Source of the DNA: Geothrix sp. 21YS21S-2
GTDB lineage: Bacteria > Acidobacteriota > Holophagae > Holophagales > Holophagaceae
Direction of reading: 5' to 3'
DNA: 64,000 nt
NCBI RefSeq assembly: GCF_030846775.1
Contig: NZ_CP132910.1
Span: forward strand, 282,001-346,000
The notes under the pieces are model-generated. The model made no database searches. It saw nothing but the letters and a program-made list of their open reading frames with translations, and was not told the origin of the DNA. Both the position numbers and the translations under genes were made by a program. Of this stretch, positions 26,100-34,711 are shown piece by piece. Position 1 is the first letter of the stretch; the number at the start of each line of letters is the position of its first letter.

Positions 26100-27254
26100 T
26101 CAATAAAGGAACATCGGCTTGCCTTCCACGTGGCGCACCTTGGGACGGTAGTTGTCCTTGTCGTACAGTTCCGCCACGTCCACGCGCTTGAGGCCCTGGG
26201 TCAGGGTGGACATGGGCACGCTGGTGTAGGTGCCGTTGCGCAGGGCCACCAGGCGGTTGCGCTCCCCGCTCCTGATGATGTTGATGGCGACGTTGGCGAA
26301 GTTCACGGCCACCATGAGGTCGAGGCTGTCCGGGGCGCCGCTGCGCATGAGGTAGGAGACCTGCTGGTTCAGCACGTCCTCGCCGGTGAGCTTCTTGAGG
26401 GCGTCGCCCAGGATGTTGCCGATGCCGCCGAGCTTCTTGTGCCCGTAGGCGTCGGCCTCGCCGAACTCCACCGGGATGCCGCCGATCATGTGGGCCCCCT
26501 CGCTCACGGTGATCATGGCGTAGTTGCTTGGGTTGCTCCGCTTGTCGGACATGATCTTCTCGGCCACCCGGACGGGGTCGAAGGGCACTTCGCTGATGAG
26601 GGCGCGGTCCACGCCGGCCAGGTAGGAGGCCAGGAGCGAGGTCTCGCCCGAATTCCGCCCGAAGAGCTCGACGATGGCGATGCGCTCGTGGGACCCCGCG
26701 GAGGTGCGCAGCTGGTGGATGAACTCCACGCTCCGCGTGACGGCGGTGGAGAAGCCGATGCAGTAGTCGGTCCCGTAGATGTCGTTGTCCATGGTCTTGG
26801 GGATGGCCACGCAGGGCACGCCCTCCTGGTGCATGCGCTCGCCGTAGCTCAGCGTGTCGTCCCCGCCGATGGGGATGAGGATGTCGATTCCCAGCTTCTC
26901 GATGACCTTGAGCACGTGGGGGGTGAAGTCGAAGGGGCCCTCCTGGTCGGGGGTCAGCGTGGGCCTGAGGAAGTCCGGGACGCGGCCCAGGCTCACCTTG
27001 CCGGGGTTGGTGCGGCTGGTGTGGAGGAAGGTGCCGCCGGTGCGGTCCACGGTGCGCGTGTTGAACTTGTCCAGCGGCAGGATGCACCTGGAATGGGTCT
27101 CGGGGTCGTCGAGGTTGTACTCCAGCAGGCCCGCCCAGCCCCGGCGGATGCCCACCACCTCGAAGCCCTCCTCGATGGCCCGGGCCACCAGCATCTTGAT
27201 GCAGGGGTTGAGGCCAGGAACGTCGCCTCCGCCGGTAAGGACGCCGATTCGCAT
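26100..27254 (-). CDS. pfp: phosphofructokinase, residues suggest PPi-dependent type
   Basis: A 384-residue phosphofructokinase. The N-terminus [31 protein letters not shown] near residue 108 and [17 protein letters not shown] near residue 130 are the PFK core. ATP-dependent bacterial enzymes normally have GGDGS and PGTIDND; Asp in GGDD and Lys in PKTMDND are hallmarks of pyrophosphate-dependent enzymes. PPi use would make the step reversible and ATP-saving. ATG 27254 has GGAGG six bases upstream. The gene is alone, with a GC-rich imperfect hairpin at about 26030-26065 downstream that could be a terminator. Confidence 0.88.
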   Translation of the reverse strand: MRIGVLTGGGDVPGLNPCIKMLVARAIEEGFEVVGIRRGWAGLLEYNLDDPETHSRCILPLDKFNTRTVDRTGGTFLHTSRTNPGKVSLGRVPDFLRPTLTPDQEGPFDFTPHVLKVIEKLGIDILIPIGGDDTLSYGERMHQEGVPCVAIPKTMDNDIYGTDYCIGFSTAVTRSVEFIHQLRTSAGSHERIAIVELFGRNSGETSLLASYLAGVDRALISEVPFDPVRVAEKIMSDKRSNPSNYAMITVSEGAHMIGGIPVEFGEADAYGHKKLGGIGNILGDALKKLTGEDVLNQQVSYLMRSGAPDSLDLMVAVNFANVAINIIRSGERNRLVALRNGTYTSVPMSTLTQGLKRVDVAELYDKDNYRPKVRHVEGKPMFLY

Positions 27255-27377
27255 GTGTGCCTCCAGGAAAGGTGACGCGCCGTGTTTTTCTGAATGGTAC
27301 CCCAACGGTCTCCGATGCGAACAAAAAGGCGGCCATTAATCCGGTAATGGATACACTGGACCCGCTCGGAGGTTCGC

Positions 27378-27641
27378 ATGAGTCTCGCACGATCCAGGAT
27401 CACGGCCCAGGGCCAGGTGTCCGTCCCTGCGGCCGTCATGAAGAAGTTCGGCATCGGTCCGGGCGACTACATCGACTGGGAGCTCAAGGACGGGAACCTC
27501 CAGGTGCGCCGGGTGGGCAAGTACACGCTGGGCGACGTGGCCACGGCCCTGGACCTCCAGGAGGGCGTGCTGCACAAGACCGGGCCCGAGCTCCTCGAGG
27601 GCGTCAAGGAACGCATGAGGAGGCGCCATGCGGTCCGCTGA
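27378..27641 (+). CDS. AbrB/MazE/SpoVT-type DNA-binding antitoxin
   Basis: An 87-residue protein with the swapped-hairpin AbrB fold: RSRITAQGQVSVPAAVMKKFGIGPGDYIDWELKDG at residues 5-40. The C-terminal half is helical and probably binds the partner toxin. The next gene overlaps it by 14 nt and encodes a PIN-like protein, the standard antitoxin-toxin order. Autorepression by the complex is usual in such pairs. Confidence 0.85.
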   Translation: MSLARSRITAQGQVSVPAAVMKKFGIGPGDYIDWELKDGNLQVRRVGKYTLGDVATALDLQEGVLHKTGPELLEGVKERMRRRHAVR

Positions 27642-27999
27642 CGCTTCGCTGCTGGTGGGCAGCCTCGCCGGGAGCGGGGCCGCCCAGGCCTTCATCCGGG
27701 AGGAGGGGCCGGTGTGGGTCTCCCACCTGGTGCTGGCCGAGACGGTGCGCGCCCTGGAGGGCGTCCACGGCCGTCCCCGGCCCCGGATGGTCGAGGCCCT
27801 GGAGATGATCCTGGACAACAAGGACCTGGTGATGGAGGATCCCGCCGTGCCGCGCGCGGCCCTGGAAGGCTACCGGGGCGGCCTGGACTTCGAGGACGCC
27901 ATGGCCCTGGAGACCGCGCGCAAGGCCGGGCATCTGCCCCTGGGCACGCTGCGGGAGGAACTGCGCGGTATTCCGGGGACGGTATTCCCTGGTGCATAA
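27628..27999 (+). CDS. PIN-domain putative toxin (VapC-like)
   Basis: A 123-residue PIN-like protein. It has an Asp at residue 5 (RSADASLLVG), Glu in HLVLAETVRAL and the GLDFEDAMALETARKAG segment with conserved Asp. In the last motif, where TFD is common, TLRE is read, so the fourth acidic residue seems changed. Family members are Mg-dependent RNases. ATG 27628 has a GAGGAGG site six bases upstream and lies within the antitoxin gene. A toxin-antitoxin role is inferred from the pairing; activity may be weak. Confidence 0.75.
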   Translation: MRSADASLLVGSLAGSGAAQAFIREEGPVWVSHLVLAETVRALEGVHGRPRPRMVEALEMILDNKDLVMEDPAVPRAALEGYRGGLDFEDAMALETARKAGHLPLGTLREELRGIPGTVFPGA

Positions 28000-28021
28000 T
28001 GAGCCCCATCGGAGATCCCCC

Positions 28022-28609
28022 ATGCGCATCCGCACCCTAGCCTTCGCCCTCGCCGCCGTCGCGGCCCTGGCCGCAAACCCCAAGGTCAAGTTCACCACGA
28101 CCCTCGGCAGCTTCACCCTGGAGCTGGATCCCGAGGCCGCCCCGAAGACCGTGGACAACTTCCTGGGCTACGTGAAGAGCGGCCACTACAAGGGCACCAC
28201 CTTCCATCGCGTCATCGCCAAGTTCATGATCCAGGGCGGCGGCATGACCGCCGAAGGCGCCGAGAAGCCCACCAAGGCCCCCATCCAGAACGAGGCCAAG
28301 CTGGCCCAGGAGAAGGGCTGGCGCAACGTGCGCGGCACCGTGGCCATGGCCCGCACCGGCGCCCCCCACAGCGCCACCTCGCAGTTCTTCGTGAACACGG
28401 TGGACAACGCCTTCCTGGACTACCCCGGCCAGGACGGCTGGGGCTACTGCGTGTTCGGCAAGGTGGTGGAGGGGATGGAGACCGTGGACAGGATCCGGGA
28501 GGTGAAGACCCTCCCCGGCGACCGTCCCCAGACCCCCGTGGTCATCACGGGCGCGGTGCTGGAAGGCGCCCCGGCCCCCGTGAAGAAGAAGGCTTCGAAA
28601 AAGAAGTAG
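28022..28609 (+). CDS. periplasmic peptidyl-prolyl cis-trans isomerase (cyclophilin)
   Basis: A 195-residue cyclophilin. A signal peptide ends near AALAANP (residue 20). The core contains FHRVIAKFMIQGGG, GTVAMARTGAPHSATSQFFVNT and GYCVFGKVVEGMETVDRI, with the catalytic Arg of FHRV. It helps fold exported proteins. A Lys-rich tail (KKKASKKK) closes the protein. ATG 28022 rather than the upstream GTG-type start at 27992 gives the proper signal peptide. Confidence 0.92.
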   Translation: MRIRTLAFALAAVAALAANPKVKFTTTLGSFTLELDPEAAPKTVDNFLGYVKSGHYKGTTFHRVIAKFMIQGGGMTAEGAEKPTKAPIQNEAKLAQEKGWRNVRGTVAMARTGAPHSATSQFFVNTVDNAFLDYPGQDGWGYCVFGKVVEGMETVDRIREVKTLPGDRPQTPVVITGAVLEGAPAPVKKKASKKK

Positions 28610-28615
28610 CCGGCC

Positions 28616-28670
28616 GGAGGCGGGCGAACGAGGATCCCTGGGACGGACTTCCGGCCCAGGGAGCGCCTCC
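28616..28670. terminator. nested hairpin downstream of the cyclophilin gene
   Basis: Outer arms GGAGGCG (28616-28622) and CGCCTCC (28664-28670) enclose perfect inner arms TCCCTGGG (28635-28642) and CCCAGGGA (28655-28662). No T-tract follows. It probably serves as transcript end or 3' stabiliser before the TSUP gene. Confidence 0.5.
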
Positions 28671-28688
28671 GCTTGGTAACATGGCGGC

Positions 28689-29438
28689 ATGGACGGATTC
28701 CTCGGGCTGGCAGGTGCGGGACTGGCGGCCGGGGCGATGAACGCCCTGGCGGGGGGCGGCTCCTTCGTGAGCCTGCCCGCCCTGATCGCGGCGGGCGTGC
28801 CTTCCGTCCAGGCGAACGTCACCAGCACCGTGGCCCTGTTCCCGGGGGGGCTGACGAGCGCCTGGGCCTACCGGGAGGGACTGGGCCCGGTGGGACCGGT
28901 TTCCCTGCGCCCCCTGATGGTGGTGACGCTCCTGGGGGGCATGGCCGGCGCGGGCCTGCTCCTCGTGACGCCTGCCGTGACCTTCGACCGGGTCCTGCCG
29001 TGGCTTCTCCTGGTGGCCTTCCTGGCCCTGGCCTTCGGGCGCTCCCTGGGTGAGCGGCTGCGCCGGCGTTGGCGGATCCGGCCCGCCCTGGTGCTGCCCG
29101 TCCAGTTCGCGCTGGGGATCTACGGCGGGTATTTCGGTGGGGCCGTGGGGATCATGATGATGGCCGTCTGGGGCCTTCTGGACGGCCGGGACTTCAAGAG
29201 CCTGAACGCCCCCCGCACCCTGCTGGTGAGCACGGCCAACCTCATGGCCGTGGCGATCTTCGCCTTCGCCCATGCGGTGCGCTGGCCCGAGGCCCTGGTG
29301 GTGCTCGCCGGCGCGGCCGCGGGAGGCTACGGGGGCGCGCAGCTGGGCCGCCGGACGCCGGCGCGCATCATCCGGGCCGTCACGCTCCTGGTGACGGCGG
29401 GCATCACGGCGGCGTTCTTTTTCCGGGCGTACCGCTGA
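28689..29438 (+). CDS. TSUP-family (TauE/SafE) membrane transporter
   Basis: A 249-residue membrane protein with about eight predicted helices and the family's two-fold repeat: GAMNALAGGGSFVSLPALIAAG near residue 17 and GGYFGGAVGIMMMAVWGLL near residue 145. TauE/SafE proteins export sulfite, sulfoacetate or other small organic anions; the substrate cannot be told. It stands alone after a hairpin. Confidence 0.9.
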   Translation: MDGFLGLAGAGLAAGAMNALAGGGSFVSLPALIAAGVPSVQANVTSTVALFPGGLTSAWAYREGLGPVGPVSLRPLMVVTLLGGMAGAGLLLVTPAVTFDRVLPWLLLVAFLALAFGRSLGERLRRRWRIRPALVLPVQFALGIYGGYFGGAVGIMMMAVWGLLDGRDFKSLNAPRTLLVSTANLMAVAIFAFAHAVRWPEALVVLAGAAAGGYGGAQLGRRTPARIIRAVTLLVTAGITAAFFFRAYR

Positions 29439-29530
29439 GAGGGCCTGCCCTTCTGCTGACACATTCCGGGCCCTGGCGGCAAACCCAAGGAAAGGACCGG
29501 CCAAGCCTTATCCTGCCCTTTCCTCTCAAT

Positions 29531-29636
29531 CCTGTTCATCCCGGTTTCAGCAGGGCTAGCCAGTCATGAGATGGCGCGCAAGGTACCTGCTTTCGCCGAC
29601 CCATTCCTGCACTCGCCCTGCTGAACCGGGATGAAT
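29531..29636. repeat. intergenic inverted repeat (about 22-bp arms, about 60-nt loop)
   Basis: Arm 1 at 29531-29554 reads CCTGTTCATCCCGGTTTCAG and continues CAGG; arm 2 at 29617-29636 reads CCTGCTGAACCGGGATGAAT, its reverse complement with one deletion and little mismatch. It fills most of the 284-bp gap between the TSUP gene and the SPOR-NlpC gene, both of which end here. It may be a bidirectional terminator or a member of a dispersed intergenic repeat family. Confidence 0.5.
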
Positions 29637-29722
29637 CGGATTTATGGGATGGATGGGGATCTTCTTGCCTTGAACGCCCCCTTCATCCTGGGTCCAGGAA
29701 GCCCGGGGTTTGCCGGCAGCCT

Positions 29723-30481
29723 TCAGTCCAGGTAAGTCCGGGCTCCAAGGTACCTGTCCCTGAAGTACGGATCCCCCAGCCGCTCCCGGGCGATGCGCCG
29801 CCCGCGGCCAGGGGCGTGGATGAAGACGCCGTCGCCCACGTAGATCCCCACGTGGGACACCTCGCTCCCGCCGCCCGTGGCGAAGAACACCAGGTCGCCG
29901 CGGGACGGCTTGTCCACCTTGGCCCCGGCCTCGAACTGGTCCCTGGAGTTCCGGGGCAGCTGAAGGCCGTTGAGGCGGTACACGGCCATGGCCAGACCGC
30001 TGCAGTCGAAGCCTCTGCCCGTGGTGCCGCCCCAAAGGTAGGGCACGCCCAGGTAGGTTTCCGCCGTGTCCACGAGGTTCGTGCGCAGGCCCGGCTCTCC
30101 CCGGGGCGCGGGCCGCGGCAGGGAGGGCTCCTCCGGCGCCACGAGGTAGAAGGCCTGGATCACGCCGGCGGCCTTGAGGGCCTCGGCCCGCAGCCGCGCG
30201 GCCTCCCGGGTGGGGAAGTCGCCGAAGCGCACCCGGTAGAGTCCCTTCTCCGCCGCGTAGTACACCGCGTCCAGTCCCTTGGCCTGGAGGGATTCCGCCA
30301 GCCGCGAGGCGTTCTCCACCTGCGCGAAGGCTCCGGCCTGGATGGTGAAGCCGACCCGGGCAAGGCGGGCCGGCTTGACGGGCGCGGGTCGTGGCGGCGC
30401 GGGGCGCGGCGGCACGGGGCGCGGCGCGGCACAGCCGGCCAGGAGCAGGCCGGCCAGCAGAATGGCGTAGACGCGACTCAT
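29723..30481 (-). CDS. lipoprotein with SPOR and NlpC/P60 domains (cell-wall endopeptidase)
   Basis: A 252-residue lipoprotein (LLLAGC lipobox, Cys 16), then a Pro-rich linker, then a SPOR domain (about residues 44-115, FTIQAGAFAQVENASRLAESL...YRVRFGDFPTREAARL) that binds denuded glycan. The C-terminal NlpC/P60 peptidase carries catalytic Cys in FDCSGLAM, His in SEVSHVGIYVG and His in FIHAPGRG. It should cleave peptidoglycan stem peptides in the periplasm, likely near division sites. Monocistronic by appearance. Confidence 0.92.
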   Translation of the reverse strand: MSRVYAILLAGLLLAGCAAPRPVPPRPAPPRPAPVKPARLARVGFTIQAGAFAQVENASRLAESLQAKGLDAVYYAAEKGLYRVRFGDFPTREAARLRAEALKAAGVIQAFYLVAPEEPSLPRPAPRGEPGLRTNLVDTAETYLGVPYLWGGTTGRGFDCSGLAMAVYRLNGLQLPRNSRDQFEAGAKVDKPSRGDLVFFATGGGSEVSHVGIYVGDGVFIHAPGRGRRIARERLGDPYFRDRYLGARTYLD

Positions 30482-30526
30482 GCGCTCCCCGGGGATGGAA
30501 CGATTCTAGACTGCCCCGGGGGACCT

Positions 30527-30913
30527 TCAGTCCACCTTCTTCAGGGTCAAGGGGCCCGAGGCCACCGGCGAGGCCCAGGTGCCGGTGAGGGTCTTCCCGT
30601 CCTCCGCGACCTGGACCTCGAAGTCCATGGTCGACTCGGTCACCTGCAGCTTGGCGCCCTTGAACTTCGTCTTCTTGATGGTGTCCTCGAAGTCGCCCAC
30701 TGCGGTGTCGAACCACTTGGTCACGCCCTTGAGGGCGGCCCCGGTGGCCGCTGTGATCTTCAGGGTCGCCTTGCCGCCGGCATCGGCGTAGGTCCAGCGG
30801 CCTTCCCAGGAGCCGACGAGCTTGGCTGCGAGGGCGGCCTCCGCGTCCTGGGCCGCCAGGGGAGCCGCGAAAACGCACATGGCAAGGATGGGAAGCCGGA
30901 AGGACTTCAGCAT
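30527..30913 (-). CDS. exported hypothetical protein
   Basis: A 128-residue protein with a signal peptide (PILAMCVFAAPLAAQD). The mature part is beta-rich and lipocalin-like in rhythm (LVGSWEGRWTYADAGGKATLKIT ... ADGKTLTGTWASP in pattern), resembling small secreted proteins that describe the effect of a ligand-binding barrel. Family not recognised. ATG 30913 has GAGGAGC upstream. The 162 bp beyond it (30914-31075) hold an AT-rich stretch but no gene. Confidence 0.65.
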   Translation of the reverse strand: MLKSFRLPILAMCVFAAPLAAQDAEAALAAKLVGSWEGRWTYADAGGKATLKITAATGAALKGVTKWFDTAVGDFEDTIKKTKFKGAKLQVTESTMDFEVQVAEDGKTLTGTWASPVASGPLTLKKVD

Positions 30914-31075
30914 GGGTGCTCCTCAGAAGAAAAACGGATGATTGGTCGGTCACAATTGTAGCGATTTCAGCGAAATTGCAAACCGATTCCTCCAGGAGTC
31001 GTCGGCCGGCATGCCGCGTTCCCGGGCACCTGCGGGTGGGCGCTGTGGCCAGGCCCAGTCCCTTCGCGAGGCGGA

Positions 31076-32104
31076 TCAGGCCCAGTTGAACTTCTTCACG
31101 GCGACGAGGAAGCACCCCGCGGTCCAGGCCGCCACGATGGCCAGGCCCGCGCCGTGGCCGTCGAGGCCGGCGCCGTCGTTGAAAACGGCGCGCAGGGCCT
31201 TGAGGTAGGGTGAGAGGGGCAGGGCGACGACGGACTGCTGCATCCAGCGCGGCGCGCTGTCGAGAGTGAAGTAGACGCCGGACAGGAACATCATGGGGAA
31301 GAAGAAGACGTTGGAGATGGCGGCGTAGCCCTCCGAGGTCTTCGCGAAGCCGGAGAGGGCGAAGCCCATGGCCATGAAGCACGCGGCGCCCAGGGCCATG
31401 ATCAGGGCCAGCAGGAGGTAGCTGCCCTGGTTCGTGATGCCGAAACCGAAATGGCCCACCAGGAGCATGGCCCCGGCCTGCAGGAACGTGACCGTCAGGC
31501 GGTGCAGGATCTGGCCGGCCAGGAAGACCCACTTGGGAAGGGGCGTCACGGCGAGCCTGCGGAACTTGCCCTTCTCCCGGTACGACACGTTCACCATGCC
31601 CACGCTGAACAGGCCCATGCTCAGAAGGTTCATGCCCAGGAGCCCGGGCAGCAGGAAGGCCGCGTAGTTGGAGGCGTGGCCGCTGCCGGGGCTCTCCATG
31701 GCGACCGGGAGGAACCGGGGGGCGAGGCCGGCCTGGCCGATCTGCACGGAGAGGTTGGCCTGCTGGACGATCTGGGCCGTCATCTGGCCCTGGGCGGCGA
31801 GGTAGGTGTTCACCCGCAGCCGGCCCTCCTCCAGCTGGGCGGCGGTGTCGCCCTTCTTCCAGCGGGCCTGGGCCTCGGCCGCGGTGAGCTGCAGGGGCTT
31901 GACGGGCGTCCTCGCCAGGGCCTGCATCAGGTCCGGGGAGGCGGGACCGGCCACCACGAGGGTCAGGCTGGGCCCCGAACCGGAGCGGAAGATGGTGCCG
32001 AAGCCCACCAGCATGAGGATCGGGAAGGCGAAGGTCCAGAACAGGGCCACGCGGTCGCGGCCGTAGAGCTTCCATTCCATGAGGAATTGTCGGATGAGCA
32101 GCAT
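31076..32104 (-). CDS. ABC-2 type transporter permease
   Basis: A 342-residue permease. One N-terminal helix (ALFWTFAFPILMLVGFGTIF) is followed by a large extracytoplasmic domain and five C-terminal helices with the ABC-2 pattern, including MGFALSGFAKTSEGYAAISNVFFFPMMFLSGVYF. It starts two bases after the ATPase gene, forming an ABC exporter pair of the multidrug/Nod type. Substrate unknown. It is the last gene of the map-ispE-ABC operon. Confidence 0.9.
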   Translation of the reverse strand: MLLIRQFLMEWKLYGRDRVALFWTFAFPILMLVGFGTIFRSGSGPSLTLVVAGPASPDLMQALARTPVKPLQLTAAEAQARWKKGDTAAQLEEGRLRVNTYLAAQGQMTAQIVQQANLSVQIGQAGLAPRFLPVAMESPGSGHASNYAAFLLPGLLGMNLLSMGLFSVGMVNVSYREKGKFRRLAVTPLPKWVFLAGQILHRLTVTFLQAGAMLLVGHFGFGITNQGSYLLLALIMALGAACFMAMGFALSGFAKTSEGYAAISNVFFFPMMFLSGVYFTLDSAPRWMQQSVVALPLSPYLKALRAVFNDGAGLDGHGAGLAIVAAWTAGCFLVAVKKFNWA

Positions 32105-32106
32105 GG

Positions 32107-33021
32107 TCAGTCCCTCAGGCTGCGGCCGGTGAGATGCAGGAAGACGTCTTCGAGGGTCGCCCTGCGCACGTGGATCTGCTGGTAGGGGACGCCCTCGGCG
32201 GCCTCGAGCAGGGACGGCAGCAGGGCCTTGGGATCCTGGGTGGGGATCTCCCAGAGGTCGGCGCGGCCGGTGACGGGCTGGCCCAGCGCCGCGGCGAAGG
32301 CGGAAGGGTCGGGGGCCCCGCCCTGGAAGGTGAGCTCGACCACGCTGGGGATCTCAAGCTGCTGGATGAGGCCCATGGGGGTGCCCGCGGTGAGCACGCG
32401 GCCGTGGTCCATGATGGCCAGCCGGTCGCAGAGCGCCTCGGCCTCGTCCATGTAGTGGGTGGTGAGGATGACGGTGCGGCCCTCGGCCTTGATGCGCCGC
32501 ACCACGTCCCACAGGGAGCGCCGGGCCTGGGGGTCGAGGCCGGTGGTGGGCTCGTCCAGGAAGACCAGCTCCGGGTCGTTCACCAGGGCCAGCGCCAGGG
32601 CCAGGCGCTGCATCTGGCCGCCCGAGAGGGTCACGTGGTAGGCGTCGGCCTTGTCGGTGAGCTGCACCAGCTCCAGGAGATCGGCGGCGCTCCGGCTGCG
32701 GGGGTAGTAGCTGCCGTAGAGGTCGAGGGCCTCCCTGGGGGTGATCTTGTTGAAGAGGCTGGTGCTCTGGAGCTGCACGCCGATGCGGCTGCGGATGGCG
32801 CGGCCGTCGCCCCTCCAGTCCAGGCCGAGGATCTCGATGTCGCCGGAGTCGGCCGGGGTGAGGCCCTCGATCATCTCAAGGGTGGTGGTCTTGCCGGCGC
32901 CGTTGGGCCCCAGGAGGCCGAAGACCTCGCCCCGGGCCACCTCCAGGTCGAGGCCGTCCACGGCCAGGACCTTGGGATACTGCTTCCGGATGCCGCGCAC
33001 GCGCAGCGCCATGTCGCTCAT
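32107..33021 (-). CDS. ABC transporter ATP-binding protein
   Basis: A 304-residue ATPase. Walker A GPNGAGKTTT is near residue 40, the signature LSGGQMQR near 137, Walker B LVFLDEPTTGLDP near 158 and the switch His in ILTTHYMDEAEALCDRL. The C-terminal 80 residues match the extension of DrrA-like exporters. It works with the ABC-2 permease directly downstream. Start ATG 33021 follows ispE by ten bases. Confidence 0.93.
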   Translation of the reverse strand: MSDMALRVRGIRKQYPKVLAVDGLDLEVARGEVFGLLGPNGAGKTTTLEMIEGLTPADSGDIEILGLDWRGDGRAIRSRIGVQLQSTSLFNKITPREALDLYGSYYPRSRSAADLLELVQLTDKADAYHVTLSGGQMQRLALALALVNDPELVFLDEPTTGLDPQARRSLWDVVRRIKAEGRTVILTTHYMDEAEALCDRLAIMDHGRVLTAGTPMGLIQQLEIPSVVELTFQGGAPDPSAFAAALGQPVTGRADLWEIPTQDPKALLPSLLEAAEGVPYQQIHVRRATLEDVFLHLTGRSLRD

Positions 33022-33031
33022 GCCTGCCTCC

Positions 33032-33859
33032 TCACACGGCCCACACGGTCCAGCCGGGCTGGTCCGCCAGTTTGCGCAAGGCGGCGTCCCGTTCCGGGAT
33101 GCATGGATACCGCGCCGCCCAGCAGCTTCCGGAGCCGCACAGGAGCGGCTCGCCGCCGGTGTCCAGCAGGGCCGAGCGCACGTCGCTGAGTGCGGGGCAG
33201 GCATAGATGGCCGCGCCCGTGAGGTCGTTGCGCCAGGGCGGCGCCTCGCCCCCGCCCAGGCTCGGACAGGCCTGCGGGAAGGGGTAGCCCACCTGGGGCA
33301 GGGACTTGTAGACGCTGGGCGTGGCCACGTGGAGGCCGGGGTGCGCGATGAGGATGGGCTCCAGGGGCACGGGCCGCACGGGAAAGACCCGCTCCCCGCG
33401 CCCCAGGCCCAGCACGGTGCCGCCCAGGAGGAAGAGGGGCACGTCGCTGCCCAGTTCCGCGCCCAGGCGCAGCAGGAGGGCGCCGGGAAGGCGCAGGCCG
33501 AAAAGGGCGTCGCCCAGGCGCAGCGCGGCGGCGGCGTCGCTGGAGCCGCCCCCCAGGCCCGCTCCGGCGGGGATGCGCTTGAAGAGCCTGAGCCGCGCGG
33601 GGAGCTCCCGGCGCGCCTCCCGCTCAAGCAGCCTCCATGCCCGCACCACGAGGTTGCCTTCGTCGGCCCTGAGGCCCGCGGCCGTGGGCCCCTCGAGCTC
33701 CAGGGAGAAGGCGCCGGCGGGTTCCCCCTCCAGCGTGTCGGTGAGGCCCTCCACCCCCTCCAGGACGGTGGTGACCAGCTCCAGCTCGTGGAAGCCGTCC
33801 GGGAACCGCCCCAGGACGGCCAGGAAGCGGTTGAGCTTGGCGGGGGCCGGGATGATCAG
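33032..33859 (-). CDS. ispE: 4-diphosphocytidyl-2-C-methyl-D-erythritol kinase
   Basis: A 275-residue GHMP kinase of the non-mevalonate isoprenoid pathway, phosphorylating CDP-ME. The N-terminus PAPAKLNRFLAVLGRFPDGFHELE and the ATP loop PAGAGLGGGSSDAAAAL are typical. No ATG, GTG or TTG lies near the conserved N-terminus. The best start is CTG at 33859, overlapping the map stop (CTGA) with GGAGG seven bases upstream, giving a protein that begins IIPAPAKLN. A coupled non-canonical start is therefore likely. Position after map is conserved coupling here. Confidence 0.85.
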   Translation of the reverse strand: MIIPAPAKLNRFLAVLGRFPDGFHELELVTTVLEGVEGLTDTLEGEPAGAFSLELEGPTAAGLRADEGNLVVRAWRLLEREARRELPARLRLFKRIPAGAGLGGGSSDAAAALRLGDALFGLRLPGALLLRLGAELGSDVPLFLLGGTVLGLGRGERVFPVRPVPLEPILIAHPGLHVATPSVYKSLPQVGYPFPQACPSLGGGEAPPWRNDLTGAAIYACPALSDVRSALLDTGGEPLLCGSGSCWAARYPCIPERDAALRKLADQPGWTVWAV

Positions 33860-34650
33860 AAGCCGTCCTCCAGTTCGAATTCGGGGTCGGGCATGCTGAG
33901 GATCCAGGGCCCGTCCTTGGTGATGGCCACGGCGTGCTCGAACTGCGCGGAGAGGCTGCCGTCGGCGGTGCGCACCGTCCAGCCGTCGGGCTCGACGAGG
34001 CACCGGTGGCTGCCGATGTTGAAGATGGGCTCGATGGTGATGGTCATGCCGGGCTCCATGCGGAAGCCGGTCCCGGGGCGCACGTCGGCGTACACCACCT
34101 GGGGGTCCTCGTGCAGGTCCCGGCCGATGCCGTGGCCGATGTACTCGCGCACGATGCTGTAGCCCAGGCCTTCGCCGAAGGTCTGTACGGCGGTGGCCAT
34201 GTCGCCCAGGCGGTACCCGGCGCGGCAGAACTCGATGCCCTTGAACATGGCCAGCTGGTTGGACTGGAGCAGAAGCCGGGCCTGCTCGCTGATCCCGCCC
34301 ACCCCCACCGACAGGCAGGTGTCGCCGTGGAACCCGTCCAGCTTGGCGCCGCAGTCGATGGCGATGATGTCCCCGTCCCTCAGGACGTAGCTGGTGGGGA
34401 TCCCGTGGACCACCCGGTCGTTCACGGACGTGCACAGGGTGGCGGGGAAGCCGTGGTAGCCCTTGAAGTTGGGGACCCCGCCGTTCTTGCGGATGTAGGT
34501 CTCGGCCAGCTTGTCCAGTTCCAGGAGGGACACGCCGGGCTTGGCGGCCCGGGCGGCCACGCGCAGGGCATTGGCCGCCAATCGCCCGGCCTCCCTTAGC
34601 TTTTCCATCTCTTTTTTGCTTTTGTATCGAATCTGCTCGCGGATGGGCAC
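33856..34650 (-). CDS. map: type I methionine aminopeptidase
   Basis: A 264-residue metallopeptidase removing the initiator Met from new proteins. Metal ligands are visible: two Asp in IDCGAKLDGFHGDTC, His in YIGHGIGRDLHEDP, Glu in MTITIEPIF and Glu in QFEHAVAIT. Start is GTG 34650 with GGAGG about five bases upstream. It heads the operon map-ispE-ABC transporter and overlaps the ispE start by four bases. Confidence 0.94.
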   Translation of the reverse strand: MPIREQIRYKSKKEMEKLREAGRLAANALRVAARAAKPGVSLLELDKLAETYIRKNGGVPNFKGYHGFPATLCTSVNDRVVHGIPTSYVLRDGDIIAIDCGAKLDGFHGDTCLSVGVGGISEQARLLLQSNQLAMFKGIEFCRAGYRLGDMATAVQTFGEGLGYSIVREYIGHGIGRDLHEDPQVVYADVRPGTGFRMEPGMTITIEPIFNIGSHRCLVEPDGWTVRTADGSLSAQFEHAVAITKDGPWILSMPDPEFELEDGF

Positions 34651-34711
34651 CTTCGCCTCCAGTCCACAGTCTATCCGAAGGCGCTAGAATCCATGGAACA
34701 GGGAGCTGGAT

